Assembly: GCA_041399205.1 (NCBI GenBank)
Contig: JAWKTK010000013.1
Span: forward strand, 62,001 to 126,000
Length of the DNA: 64,000 bases
Source of the DNA: JAGQOZ01 sp041399205
Lineage (GTDB): Bacteria > Planctomycetota > Planctomycetia > Pirellulales > Pirellulaceae
Reading direction: 5' to 3'
The translations under genes and the position numbers were made by a program. Positions within the stretch are counted from its first letter, which is position 1. Every line of letters begins with the position of its first letter. Positions 20,560 to 29,981 of the stretch are shown in pieces. The notes under the pieces are model-generated. The model was not told the origin of the DNA. It searched no databases and saw only the letters and a program-made list of their open reading frames with translations.

Positions 20560-20622
20560 CTACCTCGTCCATTACCTCATTTACTACCCGTCCACTACCT
20601 CATTTACTACCTCGTCCACTAC
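20560..20622. repeat. Imperfect 24-bp tandem repeat, 2.6 copies
   Basis: The units are 20560-20583 (ctacctcgtccattacctca then ttta), 20584-20606 (one base shorter) and a partial third at 20607-20622. The tract is strongly pyrimidine-biased on the plus strand (cctcattta, cctcgtcca). It lies between convergent genes and touches the stop codon of the acyl-CoA synthetase. Looser related sequence begins around 20480 (cgtcacctcgtccgtcacgt). Confidence 0.7.
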
Positions 20623-22293
20623 AAAGACTTCTGTTCGCCTTCATTCGATTTAAGGTACATGGCTTCAATTGCGTCGGCAAAATGCTGCTGAATCACTTCG
20701 CGGCGCAAGCTGAGTTTGGGCGTTAGTTCGGCTTTTTCGATGGAAAACGGTGCGGACATCAACGTAATCTTACGAACCTGTTCGTGGTAAGAAACGCACT
20801 CTAATCGTCGATTGACGATGTCTTGCAGGTACGCACGGCATGCTGCGCATTCGTGGGGCCGATCGCCGGTATGGTGCTGATCTTGGTGGAGCGAAACGAT
20901 TTGCGAGTTGGGAACGATTAGCGCCGTCAAGAAACTTCGTCCATCGCCAATCACCATGGCTTGGTCGATCAGCGAATCTTCCGTTAGCAATGATTCCAGC
21001 AACACAGGTGCCACATTCTTTCCAGCTGCCGTGACAATCAGTTCTTTCTTGCGGCCCGTGATGAAGATGAAACCGTCATCATCTATGTGTCCGTAGTCGC
21101 CGGTGTGGAACCAACCGTCTTGCATGACTTCCGCCGTGGCTTGGTCATTGTGCCAATAAACTGGCATAACGTGAGGGCCTTTGGTCAAGATTTCGCCATC
21201 TTCGGCCAAACGTACCTGCACGTCCTTTGGCCGTTCCGGATGCGCTGCGTCGAAATGCGTTTGGCGTGCTGAGCGAAATCACGGGCGATGTTTCGCTGAG
21301 TCCGTAACCTTGATAAATCGGGACGCCCTGTTGATGGTAGTAATCAAATACGTGGTCTGGCAAAGCTGCGCCGCCGGAACAGCAATGTTGAATTTGGCCG
21401 CCCAAAATTTGCTTTAATGCACCGGGAGTTTGATCGGCGGAATGTTCCTTTAAAACACGCCAGACTCGATCATAGAAATACGGCACGCCGTTGATTTCCG
21501 TCGGTTGAAAAAGTTGGCAGTCGGCCAGCACGGTGTCTCGTGATGTCGCCAACGCCAGTTCACAGCCGGCCGCCAGCCACGTGTATAGATCGCACGTTCT
21601 GGCAAAAATGTGGCTGAGTGGCAGGAAACACAGGCGTCGCACATGCTGATTCATTCCAAACGCTTCCACGGTGCTGATAGCGTTGGAGACTAGATTTCTG
21701 TGAGTCAGCATGACACCCTTCGGTTCTCCGGTGGTGCCCGAAGTATAGAGGATGCTGGCGATATCTTCTGTCGCGGCCGCGTCAAGATTTCGTTGGGCCA
21801 GGTTTCGGCCGCTTTCTGCCGAACCGGCTAGTTCGCTCAGTTGCACGGCGTTCAGCGCATCTGCGCGTTCGACTGGTTCGAACAAGATCACGTGCAAGTT
21901 GCCCGGAAGCTGATCGCCAAGTGGAATCAGTTTGTCGAATTGCGTTTGATTGGAAACCAAGACGGCTTTGGCTTGGGAATGTTGAATCTGAAACAAGACT
22001 TGTGGCGGCGCCAGGGGTGCATGGATGGGCACATGGATCGCGCGAAGAAAGTGAATCGCCAAGTCGGCGACAATCCATTCGTAACGATTTTCCGATAACT
22101 GGGCCACTCGATCACCGGTGGTGATTCCCAACCGATGCAGACGGTCAACGGTTTGTAAAACGTCTGCGGCCATTTCTTGCCAAGATGTAGCCTGAAATGC
22201 GTCTCCGTGCTTGCGAAACAATGCGGGTTGTTCGCTGGGTTGTGCCAATCTTTGCCACGCCATGGCGGCAATCGTCTGCGGTTCGCTGCTCAT
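20619..22293 (-). CDS. Long-chain fatty-acid-CoA ligase (one frameshift)
   Basis: An AMP-forming acyl-CoA synthetase of the FadD/FAA type, about 558 residues. The start is ATG 22291-22293, seven bases after GGAG. The adenylation loop is ILYTSGTTGEPKGVMLTHRN; downstream are PLSHIFARTCDLYTW, YQGYGLSETSPVISL, then GWFHTGDYGHIDDDGFIFI and GRKKELIVTAAGKNVAP, which mark a full-length long-chain enzyme. A frameshift near 21200 (after AFRRSASGT) separates the large N-terminal part from the lid domain; the lid restarts cleanly in the next frame. The C-terminus ends AIEAMYLKSNEGEQKSL. A CxxCxxY stretch (CAACRAYLQD) in the C-terminal part is unusual. It activates fatty acid for lipid synthesis or degradation. 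Confidence 0.85.
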
Positions 22294-22516
22294 CAGAAAC
22301 TCCACTGGTCCTTTCCACGACTCAAAGTGTGTCAACTCGGCACGTTAGCTTCACCAGTTCTTCACATTGTACGTTCACAGATTGACACGTGTCTTGCGCA
22401 TCCCAGGGCACAGTCAGCAAATTCGTCACATTCTTATGATTCGCCCGTTCGGAACAGGCATGCCAAGTGCTAGATTTAAGGAGAAAATGTAGCAGATAAG
22501 ACCTGAAGGTGCTTTC

Positions 22517-24676
22517 GTGACGAACCAATTTGAATTGCAATTTCGCCCAGAACATTTCATCAATCGCGAACTCAGTTGGCTCGAATTCAACGCGCGCGTC
22601 CTGGAAGAATCGCAAGATTGGACCAATCCGTTGTTGGAGCGAGTTAAATTTCTTTCCATCTTTAGTTCCAATTTGGATGAGTTCTTCATGGTGCGAGTGG
22701 CTGGGTTGCGCGAACAGGCTTTTGCGTCGGAAGCGCCACAGGACTTCAATCCGGACGGTCTGAAATCGATTACCCAGCTCAAGAAAATTGCCGAACGCAC
22801 TCGGCAATTGGTGCAAGACCAATACCATTGCTGGACCAATGATGTGCGACCGGCGTTGTCTAAGGAGGGGATTCGGATCGTTCCCCTGAAGGAAGTCAAG
22901 GACACTCGGTTTCTGGACGCGTATTTTTCGGAAACGGTCTTTCCGATCATTACGCCAATGGCCATCGATCCCAGTCATCCCCGGCCCCGTTATCATAACC
23001 GAGGCCTCTATCTGGCGGCCATGTTGTTACGAAAAGCCGGAATTGGCCCGAAGCGATTGTTTGCCGTCGTCCAAGTGCCGCAAGTGTTGCCTCGCTTGGT
23101 TCGAATTGCCAAAGACGAAACCACGTTTGTGTTTTTGGAAGAACTGGTGGCATCACGGTTACCCAAAGTCTTTGGCGGTCATGAAATTCTGACCTACGCT
23201 CCGTTCCGGATCACTCGCGACAGTGACTTGGATTTGATCCATCAAGAATCTGATGACATGCTGCAACTGATTGAAGAGCGATTGCGCGAACGTCGTCGAG
23301 CGGATGCGGTGCGACTGGAAATTTCTGCTGATGCGGACAGCGAATTGGTCGAAACCATTGTCGCACAGGAAGAACTGAACGTCTCCAGCGAATTCGACGA
23401 AATCTATCGCATTCCCGGTCCGCTGGATTTAACTTGCCTCATGGGCCTCTGCGACGTGCCTGACAATGACCATCTACGAGACTCGTCATTCGTGCCACGT
23501 ATTGCCACGGGACTGCGTCGGCACGGAGAAGATTTGTATTCCGCCATTCATCGCCGAGACATCTTGCTGCATCACCCGTTTGATGATTTTTCGCCGGTGG
23601 TTGATTTTGTTCGCAATGCAGCTCGAGACCCCAAAGTGTTGGCCATCAAACAGACGTTGTATCGTACCAGCGGCGATTCGCCTATTGTCAAAGCGTTGGT
23701 CGAAGCAGCGGAAAACGGCAAGCATGTCACCGCACTTGTAGAACTGCAAGCTCGGTTTGACGAACAAGCCAACGTCACGTGGGCTCGTCAATTGGAACAA
23801 TCGGGCGTGCATGTCGTATACGGTTTTACCGATCATAAGACGCACTGCAAAGTCTCGTTGGTGGTCCGGCAAGAAGGCCAAATCGTGCGCCGCTATGTCC
23901 ATCTGAGCACTGGTAACTACAATCCGGCCACCGCCAAATTTTACACCGACCTGGGACTGTTCACGGCCGATTCGGAATTTGGTGAAGACGTGTCGGCGCT
24001 ATTCAATGTGTTAACCGGCTACTCTCAAGGCTACCAATGGAAAAAACTGATTGTGGCTCCGATGGACCTGCATCGGCGAACCGTAGAGTTGATTGAAGAG
24101 CAAACGCAATTAGCCCTGGCTGGCAAACCGTCGCGGATCTTTGCCAAATTTAATTCGCTGGTCGATTCCCGAATTATCGAAGCGTTGTATCGAGCTAGTC
24201 AGGCAGGCGTGCCGATTCAGATGGTGGTTCGCGGTATTTGCTGTTTACGACCCGGCATCAAAGGGATTTCGGAAAACATTCGGGTGACCAGCATTGTCGA
24301 TCGGTTCTTGGAACATAGCCGGTTTTTTGTCTTCGGACCGGATGAGACGGCCAAGATCTATTTTAGCAGTGCCGACTGGATGCCGCGGAATTTCTATCGT
24401 CGAGTGGAAGTGATGTTTCCAATTGAACACGCACCTTCTCGGAAAACCATTTTGCACGAATTGATACCGGCGTACCAAAGTGACAACGTCAAAACTCGTC
24501 AGTTAAATTCGGACGGTACCTATTCGCGAATTTCGCCCAAGAAAGGCGAAAATTCGTTCCGAGTCCAAACGGCATTGTTCGGAGCAGAGTTGCCCCTGAA
24601 GACGAAGAAACTCGATTCTGCTACAGTACCCGACAGAAAGAAACAGAAACGTAAGAAGGACGCTCGTCCCAAATAA
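22517..24676 (+). CDS. ppk1: Polyphosphate kinase Ppk1
   Basis: 719 residues from a GTG at 22517. It polymerises the terminal phosphate of ATP into polyphosphate. The N-terminal domain shows INRELSWLEFNARVLEES and FSSNLDEFFMVRVAGL. The catalytic C-terminal domains carry H443 (TDHKTHCKVS), corresponding to the autophosphorylated His435 of the E. coli enzyme, and H600 (RFLEHSRFFVFG) corresponding to His592; the phosphate-contact segment RYVHLSTGNYNPATAKFYTD is present. The length is normal and the frame intact. A SixA-like phosphatase starts 17 bases downstream, so the two are probably cotranscribed. The C-terminal tail is Lys-rich. Confidence 0.95.
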   Translation: MTNQFELQFRPEHFINRELSWLEFNARVLEESQDWTNPLLERVKFLSIFSSNLDEFFMVRVAGLREQAFASEAPQDFNPDGLKSITQLKKIAERTRQLVQDQYHCWTNDVRPALSKEGIRIVPLKEVKDTRFLDAYFSETVFPIITPMAIDPSHPRPRYHNRGLYLAAMLLRKAGIGPKRLFAVVQVPQVLPRLVRIAKDETTFVFLEELVASRLPKVFGGHEILTYAPFRITRDSDLDLIHQESDDMLQLIEERLRERRRADAVRLEISADADSELVETIVAQEELNVSSEFDEIYRIPGPLDLTCLMGLCDVPDNDHLRDSSFVPRIATGLRRHGEDLYSAIHRRDILLHHPFDDFSPVVDFVRNAARDPKVLAIKQTLYRTSGDSPIVKALVEAAENGKHVTALVELQARFDEQANVTWARQLEQSGVHVVYGFTDHKTHCKVSLVVRQEGQIVRRYVHLSTGNYNPATAKFYTDLGLFTADSEFGEDVSALFNVLTGYSQGYQWKKLIVAPMDLHRRTVELIEEQTQLALAGKPSRIFAKFNSLVDSRIIEALYRASQAGVPIQMVVRGICCLRPGIKGISENIRVTSIVDRFLEHSRFFVFGPDETAKIYFSSADWMPRNFYRRVEVMFPIEHAPSRKTILHELIPAYQSDNVKTRQLNSDGTYSRISPKKGENSFRVQTALFGAELPLKTKKLDSATVPDRKKQKRKKDARPK

Positions 24677-24693
24677 CACAGGATGCTTATCGC

Positions 24694-25198
24694 ATGAAAC
24701 GCCGTTTGATTGTCATGCGTCATGCCAAAAGTTCATGGGCCAATCCAGATCAAACCGATCACGATCGGCCACTCAACAAACGAGGCCTGCGGGATGCTCC
24801 GCGAGTGGCTGCGAAACTGGCAGAACTGGGTTGGGTACCCGATTTTGTGCTTAGCAGTGACGCAGTGCGAACCCAGCAAACGTATCGCCAAATGCAGATT
24901 GCCTTTCCTGATACCGTTCCCACCGAATTCACCAAACGACTGTATCACGGCGGCGTTACCGAGTTCTTGTCCGCCGTTTCGCAGCTCGGCGATTCGCTCC
25001 AAACCGTCTTGGTCCTGGGACATAATCCCGGCTGGGAACACGTGGTTCACTACCTAACCGATCATCCCATCATCATGAAAACGTCCACGGCGGCGCTGAT
25101 TGAAACACCGTTTACAGCGTGGCAGGACCTGGTTGAATCAAAGGAAAAATGTTCGCTGGTGGATACAATCTACGCGCCGAGATTTGGAACTGGGGTAA
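24694..25198 (+). CDS. SixA-like phosphohistidine phosphatase
   Basis: A histidine phosphatase superfamily member, about 167 residues. The ATG lies 17 bases after ppk1. Catalytic RHAKSSW is near the start (LIVMRHAKSSWANPD), and the second catalytic His is in LGHNPGWEHVVHYL. SixA proteins dephosphorylate phosphohistidine on signalling or phosphotransfer proteins. In this copy an extra C near 25176 (gcgccgag, where the second copy has gcgcgag) pushes the frame past the natural stop to 25230; with the base removed the protein ends DTIYARDLELG with TAA at 25196-25198. The 3' half of the gene is repeated downstream as the start of the tandem duplication. The pairing with ppk1 suggests a link to phosphate metabolism. 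Confidence 0.85.
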
Positions 25199-25297
25199 CA
25201 CGCTGTGGGTCTGACGAAATCGACGAGTAGCAACGCCCAGTGCGTCCTGGTGCCCAGCAGAAGCTGAGCGTTGAGGAGTCGGACAGCGTCATTGTTT

Positions 25298-25348
25298 CTG
25301 ACTTACGTTTCGGGCTGTTAAACATCGCAATTTCAAAACGGATGCGTC
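25298..25348 (+). repeat. Interspersed repeat family 1, copy 2
   Basis: Reads ctgacttacgtttcgggctg followed by ttaaacatcg and caatttcaaaacggatgcg. It lies 100 bases after the SixA stop, inside the left duplicated unit. Related copies are at 15008, 27692 and 32292. Confidence 0.7.
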
Positions 25349-25365
25349 GAAGTACAAGTTATGCG

Positions 25366-26922
25366 CGGTCTTTTGCTGACGACTCTGGTCTGCGATTTGC
25401 GAACCAGCCACACCAGCGGCGGATCATCCACAGCAAACCGCCGAGCGTCGGTTCTGGGACGAACTGAGTTGCTGCGGTTTTGGCCCCAATTCGTAGCCTC
25501 CGTCTTGGAAGGCCAGGACGAGATCGGATGAATTGAATTCGCCATCTCCGTTCCAATCACCATCCAGCCACAGCGAATTCCCCGCGATGTCGTCTTCGTA
25601 TTCGCCGGCGGTAAAGACGCACCAAATCTTGCGAATTGAATTCACCGTCCAAGTTGGCATCGCCGAAGTAGGTGTTTTTGATGTCGTGGAGCCAGACTTC
25701 GATGTCGGAGAAATCGATGACGCCATCATCCACCAAATCGAACGATTCGCGATACCGGTTGTCTCGGGCAGCCACGATCAAGTTATTGGCGTCGCCCAGA
25801 TCAAAGGCATTGTCGTTGTTGACGTCGCCGAACTGGGGTTCGATGATGCGACGAGCCAACACCATGCGTTTAATGCCATCGGTAAAGCGGCCAATGAATA
25901 CCACGTCGCCTCGTTCATTGGCTGACCAATAGCTGAAGCCTGTTAGTTCGATTCACCGGCAATGATGTCTCCCGTTCCCAGAATTCGGTAATCGTCCAGC
26001 ATTGACCACCAATGCCGTTGAATTCGCCATCAGGACAGAGTGCTCCTTTGAACAACACAGAGCCGTCCGCAGTAAGTTTTGCTTTACCAGAAGTAGCAAC
26101 TGGGCTGCTTGATACCGTCCAGGTAAACGTGCGCATATTCGAAAATTCGGCCTTCGGTAGTAAGGACCTGTCCGGAATCATTTGCATCCAGAAACGCGAT
26201 TGTATCGCCCAGTTCAGGCGAGCCGGCCTTCGCAATAGTGCGACCGTCGAAAACAGCTTCACTTGCGATCCCGGATTCCTTCCATGCCGAAAGATAACCA
26301 AGCAACCCTGACGGACTGACGACGGTGACATTGTTGTTTAACACTATTTTGTTGTCTTTGACCGTTACGGGAGGATCAGAAAACCCTACGTGTTGTCCGC
26401 TAGGCGTAACGCCGCCGCGTAAGTAAACGCCATCAATCGGTCAAATACTGCCTGTCCCCAGCCAAACGTCCCGTCCAAGTTTACGCACTGTTTACATGTT
26501 CTACTGATGAGAAAACAACAGCCGATCGTCAACACCCACGTAGTCGCGATCATCATCATCGGAATGGTAAATCTGTCCGGTATCGCTGATCCCAAATGCG
26601 AATTCATCTTCGTCCATCCCCAGCCATAAATGTGATTCGCCGTATTCGTTGTCCTGCAAACGGTCTTCATAACCGAACAGTCGAGTGACCTGGCCATCAG
26701 CCGATCGAAAGTGCATTCTTCGTTTAGCTCGGTAACGGCCAAGAAACCAATTTCGCCGAAATTATTGATTACCGGTGGCGGATCGTCGCTGTCCAAGTCG
26801 TAGATTTCCGCACCGTTGATAAAGTCTCCAACGCGATACAGGATTTCAATCTCGTACGTTTCATCTGCCCGAATTGACGTGACGCTACAGAGACCTGCCA
26901 GAATAAAAACCCAGTTCTTCAT
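25366..26922 (-). pseudogene. Degraded copy of the dockerin/VPEP-tail surface protein
   Basis: Corresponds over its full length to the intact gene at 27761-29335, starting at the ATG 26920-26922. At least a dozen small deletions and a few substitutions break it into short frames; the natural stop codon region is also altered (atgcgcggtc where the intact copy has atggcgctacggtc). The pieces still read NNFGEIGFLAVTELNEE, GDVNNDNAFDLGDANNLIV and the GDWNGDGEFNSSDLV loop. Either this is a decayed paralogue or, more simply, an uncorrected second rendering of the same locus created during assembly. Confidence 0.75.
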
Positions 26923-27024
26923 TTGAATGTTCCTGGAGGAAGCGATGAATGAATGTTCGCTGGCGAAGCCGACGTCCTGCGTTCCATCATACCCACAGGT
27001 TGGCCGAAATTTGTGACTCAATCA

Positions 27025-27242
27025 TCATTGTTTCGACTTGCGAACCAGCCACACCAGCGCCGGGATCATCCACAGCAAACCGCCGAGCGTCGGTTCTGGG
27101 ACGAACTGCGGTGATGATCGTGCGCTCAACGTCTGAGCTGTTCGGCACTTAGCAAAACCGCCACGGCCGCTCGAACCGAACTCACTGCCTCTAACCGCTG
27201 GCTTGTCCGAGCAAACTGTTGTTCGAATTCGCCGATATCCAT
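27025..27242 (-). pseudogene. Small VPEP-tail gene remnant, left copy
   Basis: Equivalent of 29438-29655. From the ATG at 27242 it reads MDIGEFEQQFARTSQRLEAV and AEQLRRWAHDHHR, then needs a frame change to reach FVPEPTLGGLLWMIPALVWL. Its last 80 bases match the 3' end of the larger dockerin gene better than they match the corresponding right-copy sequence. Confidence 0.45.
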
Positions 27243-27328
27243 TCACTCGCCCCTGCCTTCTGATGCTGTCTAACTAGATGCCGAATGATGTGCGAAAAAA
27301 TTGTTTCGCCAAAATTTTCAGAATCTTC

Positions 27329-27592
27329 AAACGACTGTATCACGGCGGCGTTACCGAGTTCTTGTCCGCCGTTTCGCAGCTCGGCGATTCGCTCCAAACC
27401 GTCTTGGTCCTGGGACATAATCCCGGCTGGGAACACGTGGTTCACTACCTAACCGATCATCCCATCATCATGAAAACGTCCACGGCGGCGCTGATTGAAA
27501 CACCGTTTACAGCGTGGCAGGACCTGGTTGAATCAAAGGAAAAATGTTCGCTGGTGGATACAATCTACGCGCGAGATTTGGAACTGGGGTAA
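27329..27592 (+). pseudogene. 3' fragment of the SixA-like phosphatase gene
   Basis: Carries the last 87 codons of the gene at 24694, from RLYHGGVTEFLSAVSQLGDS to the stop, with the natural end ARDLELG. It lacks the catalytic RH motif and a proper start; the open frame only gains a few unrelated codons upstream. It is a by-product of the duplication and shows what the true C-terminus of the phosphatase should be. Confidence 0.85.
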
Positions 27593-27691
27593 CACGCTGT
27601 GGGTCTGACGAAATCGACGAGTAGCAACGCCCAGTGCGTCCTGGTGCCCAGCAGAAGCTGAGCGTTGAGGAGTCGGACAGCGTCATTGTTT

Positions 27692-27743
27692 CTGACTTAC
27701 GTTTCGGGCTGTTAAACATCGCAATTTCAAAACGGATGCGTCG
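27692..27743 (+). repeat. Interspersed repeat family 1, copy 3
   Basis: Identical to the copy at 25298-25348, as part of the right duplicated unit. Confidence 0.7.
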
Positions 27744-27760
27744 AAGTACAAGTTATGGCG

Positions 27761-29335
27761 CTACGGTCTTTTGCTGACGACTCTGGTCTGCGATTTGCGA
27801 ACCAGCCACACCAGCGCTGGGATCATCCACAGCAAACCGCCGAGCGTCGGTTCTGGGACGAACTGAGTTTGCTGCGGTTTTGGCCCCAATTCGTAGCCTC
27901 CGTCTTGGAAGGCCAGGACGAGATCGGATGAATTGAATTCGCCATCTCCGTTCCAATCACCATCCAGCCACAGCGAATTCCCCGCGATGTCGTCTTCGTA
28001 TTCGCCGGCGGTAAAGACGCGCACCAAATCTTGCGAATTGAATTCACCGTCCAAGTTGGCATCGCCGAAGTAGGTGTTTTTGATGTCGTGGAGCCAGACT
28101 TCGATGTCGGAGAAATCGATGACGCCATCATCCACCAAATCGAACGATTCGCGATACCGGTTGTCTCGGGCAGCCACGATCAAGTTATTGGCGTCGCCCA
28201 GATCAAAGGCATTGTCGTTGTTGACGTCGCCGAACTGGGGTTCGATGATGCGACGAGCCAACACCATGCGTTTAATGCCATCGGTAAAGCGGCCAATGAA
28301 TACCACGTCGCCTCGTTCATTGGCTGACCAATAGCTGAAGCCTGTTAGTTCGGATTCACCGGCAATGATGTCTCCCGTTCCCAGAATTCGGTAATCGTCC
28401 AGCATTAGACCACCAATGCCGTTGAATTCGCCATCAGGACAGAGTGCTCCTTTGAACAACACAGAGCCGTCCGCAGTAAGTTTTGCTTTACCAGGAAAGT
28501 AGCAACTGGGCTGCTTGATACCGTCCAGGTAAACGTGCGCATATTCGAAAATTCGGCCTTCGGTAGTAAGGACCTGTCCGGAATCATTTGCATCCAGAAA
28601 CGCGATTGTATCGCCCAGTTCAGGCGAGCCGGCCTTCGCAATAGTGCGACCGTCGAAAACAGCTTCACTTGCGATCCCAGGATTCCCTTCCCATGCCGAA
28701 AGATAACCAAGCAACCCTGACGGACTGACGACGGTGACATTGTTGTTTAACACTATTTTGTTGTCTTTGACCGTTACGGGAGGATCAGAAAACCCTACGT
28801 GTTGTCCGCTAGGCGTAACGCTGCCGCGTAAGTAAACGCCATCGAATCGGTCAAATACTGCCTGTCCCCAGCCAAACGTCCCGTCCAAGTTTAGCGCACT
28901 GTTTACATGTTCTACTGATGAAGAAAACAACAGCCGATCGTCAACACCCACGTAGTCGCGATCATCATCATCGGAATGGTAAATCTGTCCGGTATCGCTG
29001 ATCCCAAATGCGAATTCATCTTCGTCCATCCCCAGCCATAAATGTGATTCGCCGTATTCGTTGTCCTGCAAACGGTCTTCATAACCGAACAGTCGAGTGA
29101 CCTGGCCATCAGCCGATCGAAAGTGCATTCCTTCGTTTAGCTCGGTAACGGCCAAGAAACCAATTTCGCCGAAATTATTGATTACCGGTGGCGGATCGTC
29201 GCTGTCCAAGTCGTAGATTTCCGCACCGTTGATAAAGTCTCCAACGCGATACAGGATTTCAATCTCGTACGTTTCATCTGCCCGAATTGACGTGACGCTA
29301 CAGAGACCTGCCAGAATAAAAACCCAGTTCTTCAT
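27761..29335 (-). CDS. Exported protein with dockerin-like module and VPEP C-terminal sorting tail
   Basis: 524 residues from ATG 29333-29335 with AGGAA seven bases upstream. The signal peptide is 1-19 (MKNWVFILAGLCSVTSIRA). Residues 20-350 form a beta-rich domain with repeated phrases such as INNFGEIGFLAVTELNEG, FGISDTGQIYHSDDDDRD and SANERGDVVFIGRF, the pattern of 'choice-of-anchor' type extracellular proteins. A dockerin-like region follows at about 370-480, with GDVNNDNAFDLGDANNLIV, GDANLDGEFNSQDLVRVF and GDWNGDGEFNSSDLVLAF. The tail FVPEPTLGGLLWMIPALVWL then RKS is PEP-CTERM-like, normally recognised by an exosortase; none is in the window. The intact frame makes this the reference for the broken left copy. 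Confidence 0.85.
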   Translation of the reverse strand: MKNWVFILAGLCSVTSIRADETYEIEILYRVGDFINGAEIYDLDSDDPPPVINNFGEIGFLAVTELNEGMHFRSADGQVTRLFGYEDRLQDNEYGESHLWLGMDEDEFAFGISDTGQIYHSDDDDRDYVGVDDRLLFSSSVEHVNSALNLDGTFGWGQAVFDRFDGVYLRGSVTPSGQHVGFSDPPVTVKDNKIVLNNNVTVVSPSGLLGYLSAWEGNPGIASEAVFDGRTIAKAGSPELGDTIAFLDANDSGQVLTTEGRIFEYAHVYLDGIKQPSCYFPGKAKLTADGSVLFKGALCPDGEFNGIGGLMLDDYRILGTGDIIAGESELTGFSYWSANERGDVVFIGRFTDGIKRMVLARRIIEPQFGDVNNDNAFDLGDANNLIVAARDNRYRESFDLVDDGVIDFSDIEVWLHDIKNTYFGDANLDGEFNSQDLVRVFTAGEYEDDIAGNSLWLDGDWNGDGEFNSSDLVLAFQDGGYELGPKPQQTQFVPEPTLGGLLWMIPALVWLVRKSQTRVVSKRP

Positions 29336-29437
29336 TTGAATGTTCCTGGAGGAAGCGATGAATGAATGTTCGCTGGCGAAGCCGACGTCCTGCGTTCCAT
29401 CATACCCACAGGTTGGCCGAAATTTGTGACTCTATCA

Positions 29438-29655
29438 TCATTGTTCCGATTTGCGAACCAACCACACCAGCGCCGGAATGATCCACAACAACGCGCCGAG
29501 CGTCGGTTCTGGGACGAACTGCGGTGATGATCGTGCGCCCAACGTCTGAGCTGTTCGGCACTTAGCAAAACCGCCACGGCCGCTCGAACCGAACTCACTG
29601 CCTCTAACCGCTGGCTTGTCCGAGCAAACTGTTGTTCGAATTCGCCGATATCCAT
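29438..29655 (-). CDS. Small VPEP-tail gene or remnant
   Basis: From the ATG at 29653-29655 the frame reads MDIGEFEQQFARTSQRLEAV then SSVRAAVAVLLSAEQLRRWA, natural-looking helical protein preceded by an AGGGG-like ribosome site. A VPEP tail (FVPEPTLGALLWIIPALVWL, RKSEQ) ends the region but is in another frame, reachable also from a GTG four bases upstream with poor composition. Both duplicated copies show the same frame relation, so the break predates the duplication or the two halves come from different genes. Probably a truncated or fused remnant. Confidence 0.4.
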
Positions 29656-29765
29656 TCACTCGCCCCTGCCTTCTGATGCTGTCTAACTAGATGCCGAATG
29701 ATGTGCGAAAAAATTGTTTCGCCAAAATTTTCAGAATCTTCCGCTGACAAGTCGGACGTGATTGG

Positions 29766-29830
29766 TTCGTAGTCCCGCCTTCAAGCGGAATGTTTTTCTC
29801 GCGCGCATTTCCGCCTGAAGGCGGGACTAC
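29766..29830. repeat. Palindromic repeat family 2 (inverted pair)
   Basis: Two arms face each other: ttcgtagtcccgccttcaag plus cggaa at 29766-29790, and ttccgcctgaaggcgggact plus ac at 29809-29830. Each arm is itself nearly palindromic (ccgcctgaaggcgg). The same core occurs three times at 32540-32667. Confidence 0.8.
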
Positions 29831-29904
29831 CAACGACTTGCAAGCTGCGACGTTTTTGGACCCACGGGATGCTTGGCAACGAAACGAAATCCGCATGGCG
29901 CAAT

Positions 29905-29940
29905 AAAAAACGCTTCGGTCCACTGGGGTGCGAAGCGTTT
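29905..29940 (-). terminator. Rho-independent terminator (minus strand)
   Basis: Stem aaacgcttcg (29908-29917) and cgaagcgttt (29931-29940); on the minus strand the hairpin is followed by a run of six T. It ends the DUF1080 gene 42 bases after its stop. Confidence 0.85.
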
Positions 29941-29981
29941 GATGGTTCTCGGTTTCTAAATAGCGAAGCTGTTGTTCGAGA

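Larger units (their letters stand above)
24934..27328. repeat. Tandem duplication, left copy (2,395 bp)
   Basis: Direct repeat of 27329-29741. The unit runs from inside the SixA gene (caaacgactgtatcacgg) to the sequence gaatcttc. This copy lacks a net 18 bases relative to the right copy, almost all as one- to four-base deletions. Examples are ttcgattc against ttcggattc, cattgacc against cattagacc, and ccgga against ccagga. Confidence 0.9.
27329..29741. repeat. Tandem duplication, right copy (2,413 bp)
   Basis: Second copy of the unit described at 24934-27328. Its large gene is intact. At the right end the shared sequence stops at gaatcttc, then diverges (cgctgacaag here, aaacgactg at the unit junction). 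The left junction with the first unit falls at 27328/27329. Confidence 0.9.

Noticed and set aside
22322..22996. 224-residue ORF opposite to the start of ppk1
   Set aside because: It is antisense to a well-supported ppk1 and has the His/Arg/Ser-rich composition of a shadow frame.
29687..29923. 78-residue ORF on the minus strand
   Set aside because: It translates the palindromic repeat pair (VVPPSGGN, PLEGGTTN) and has no ribosome site.
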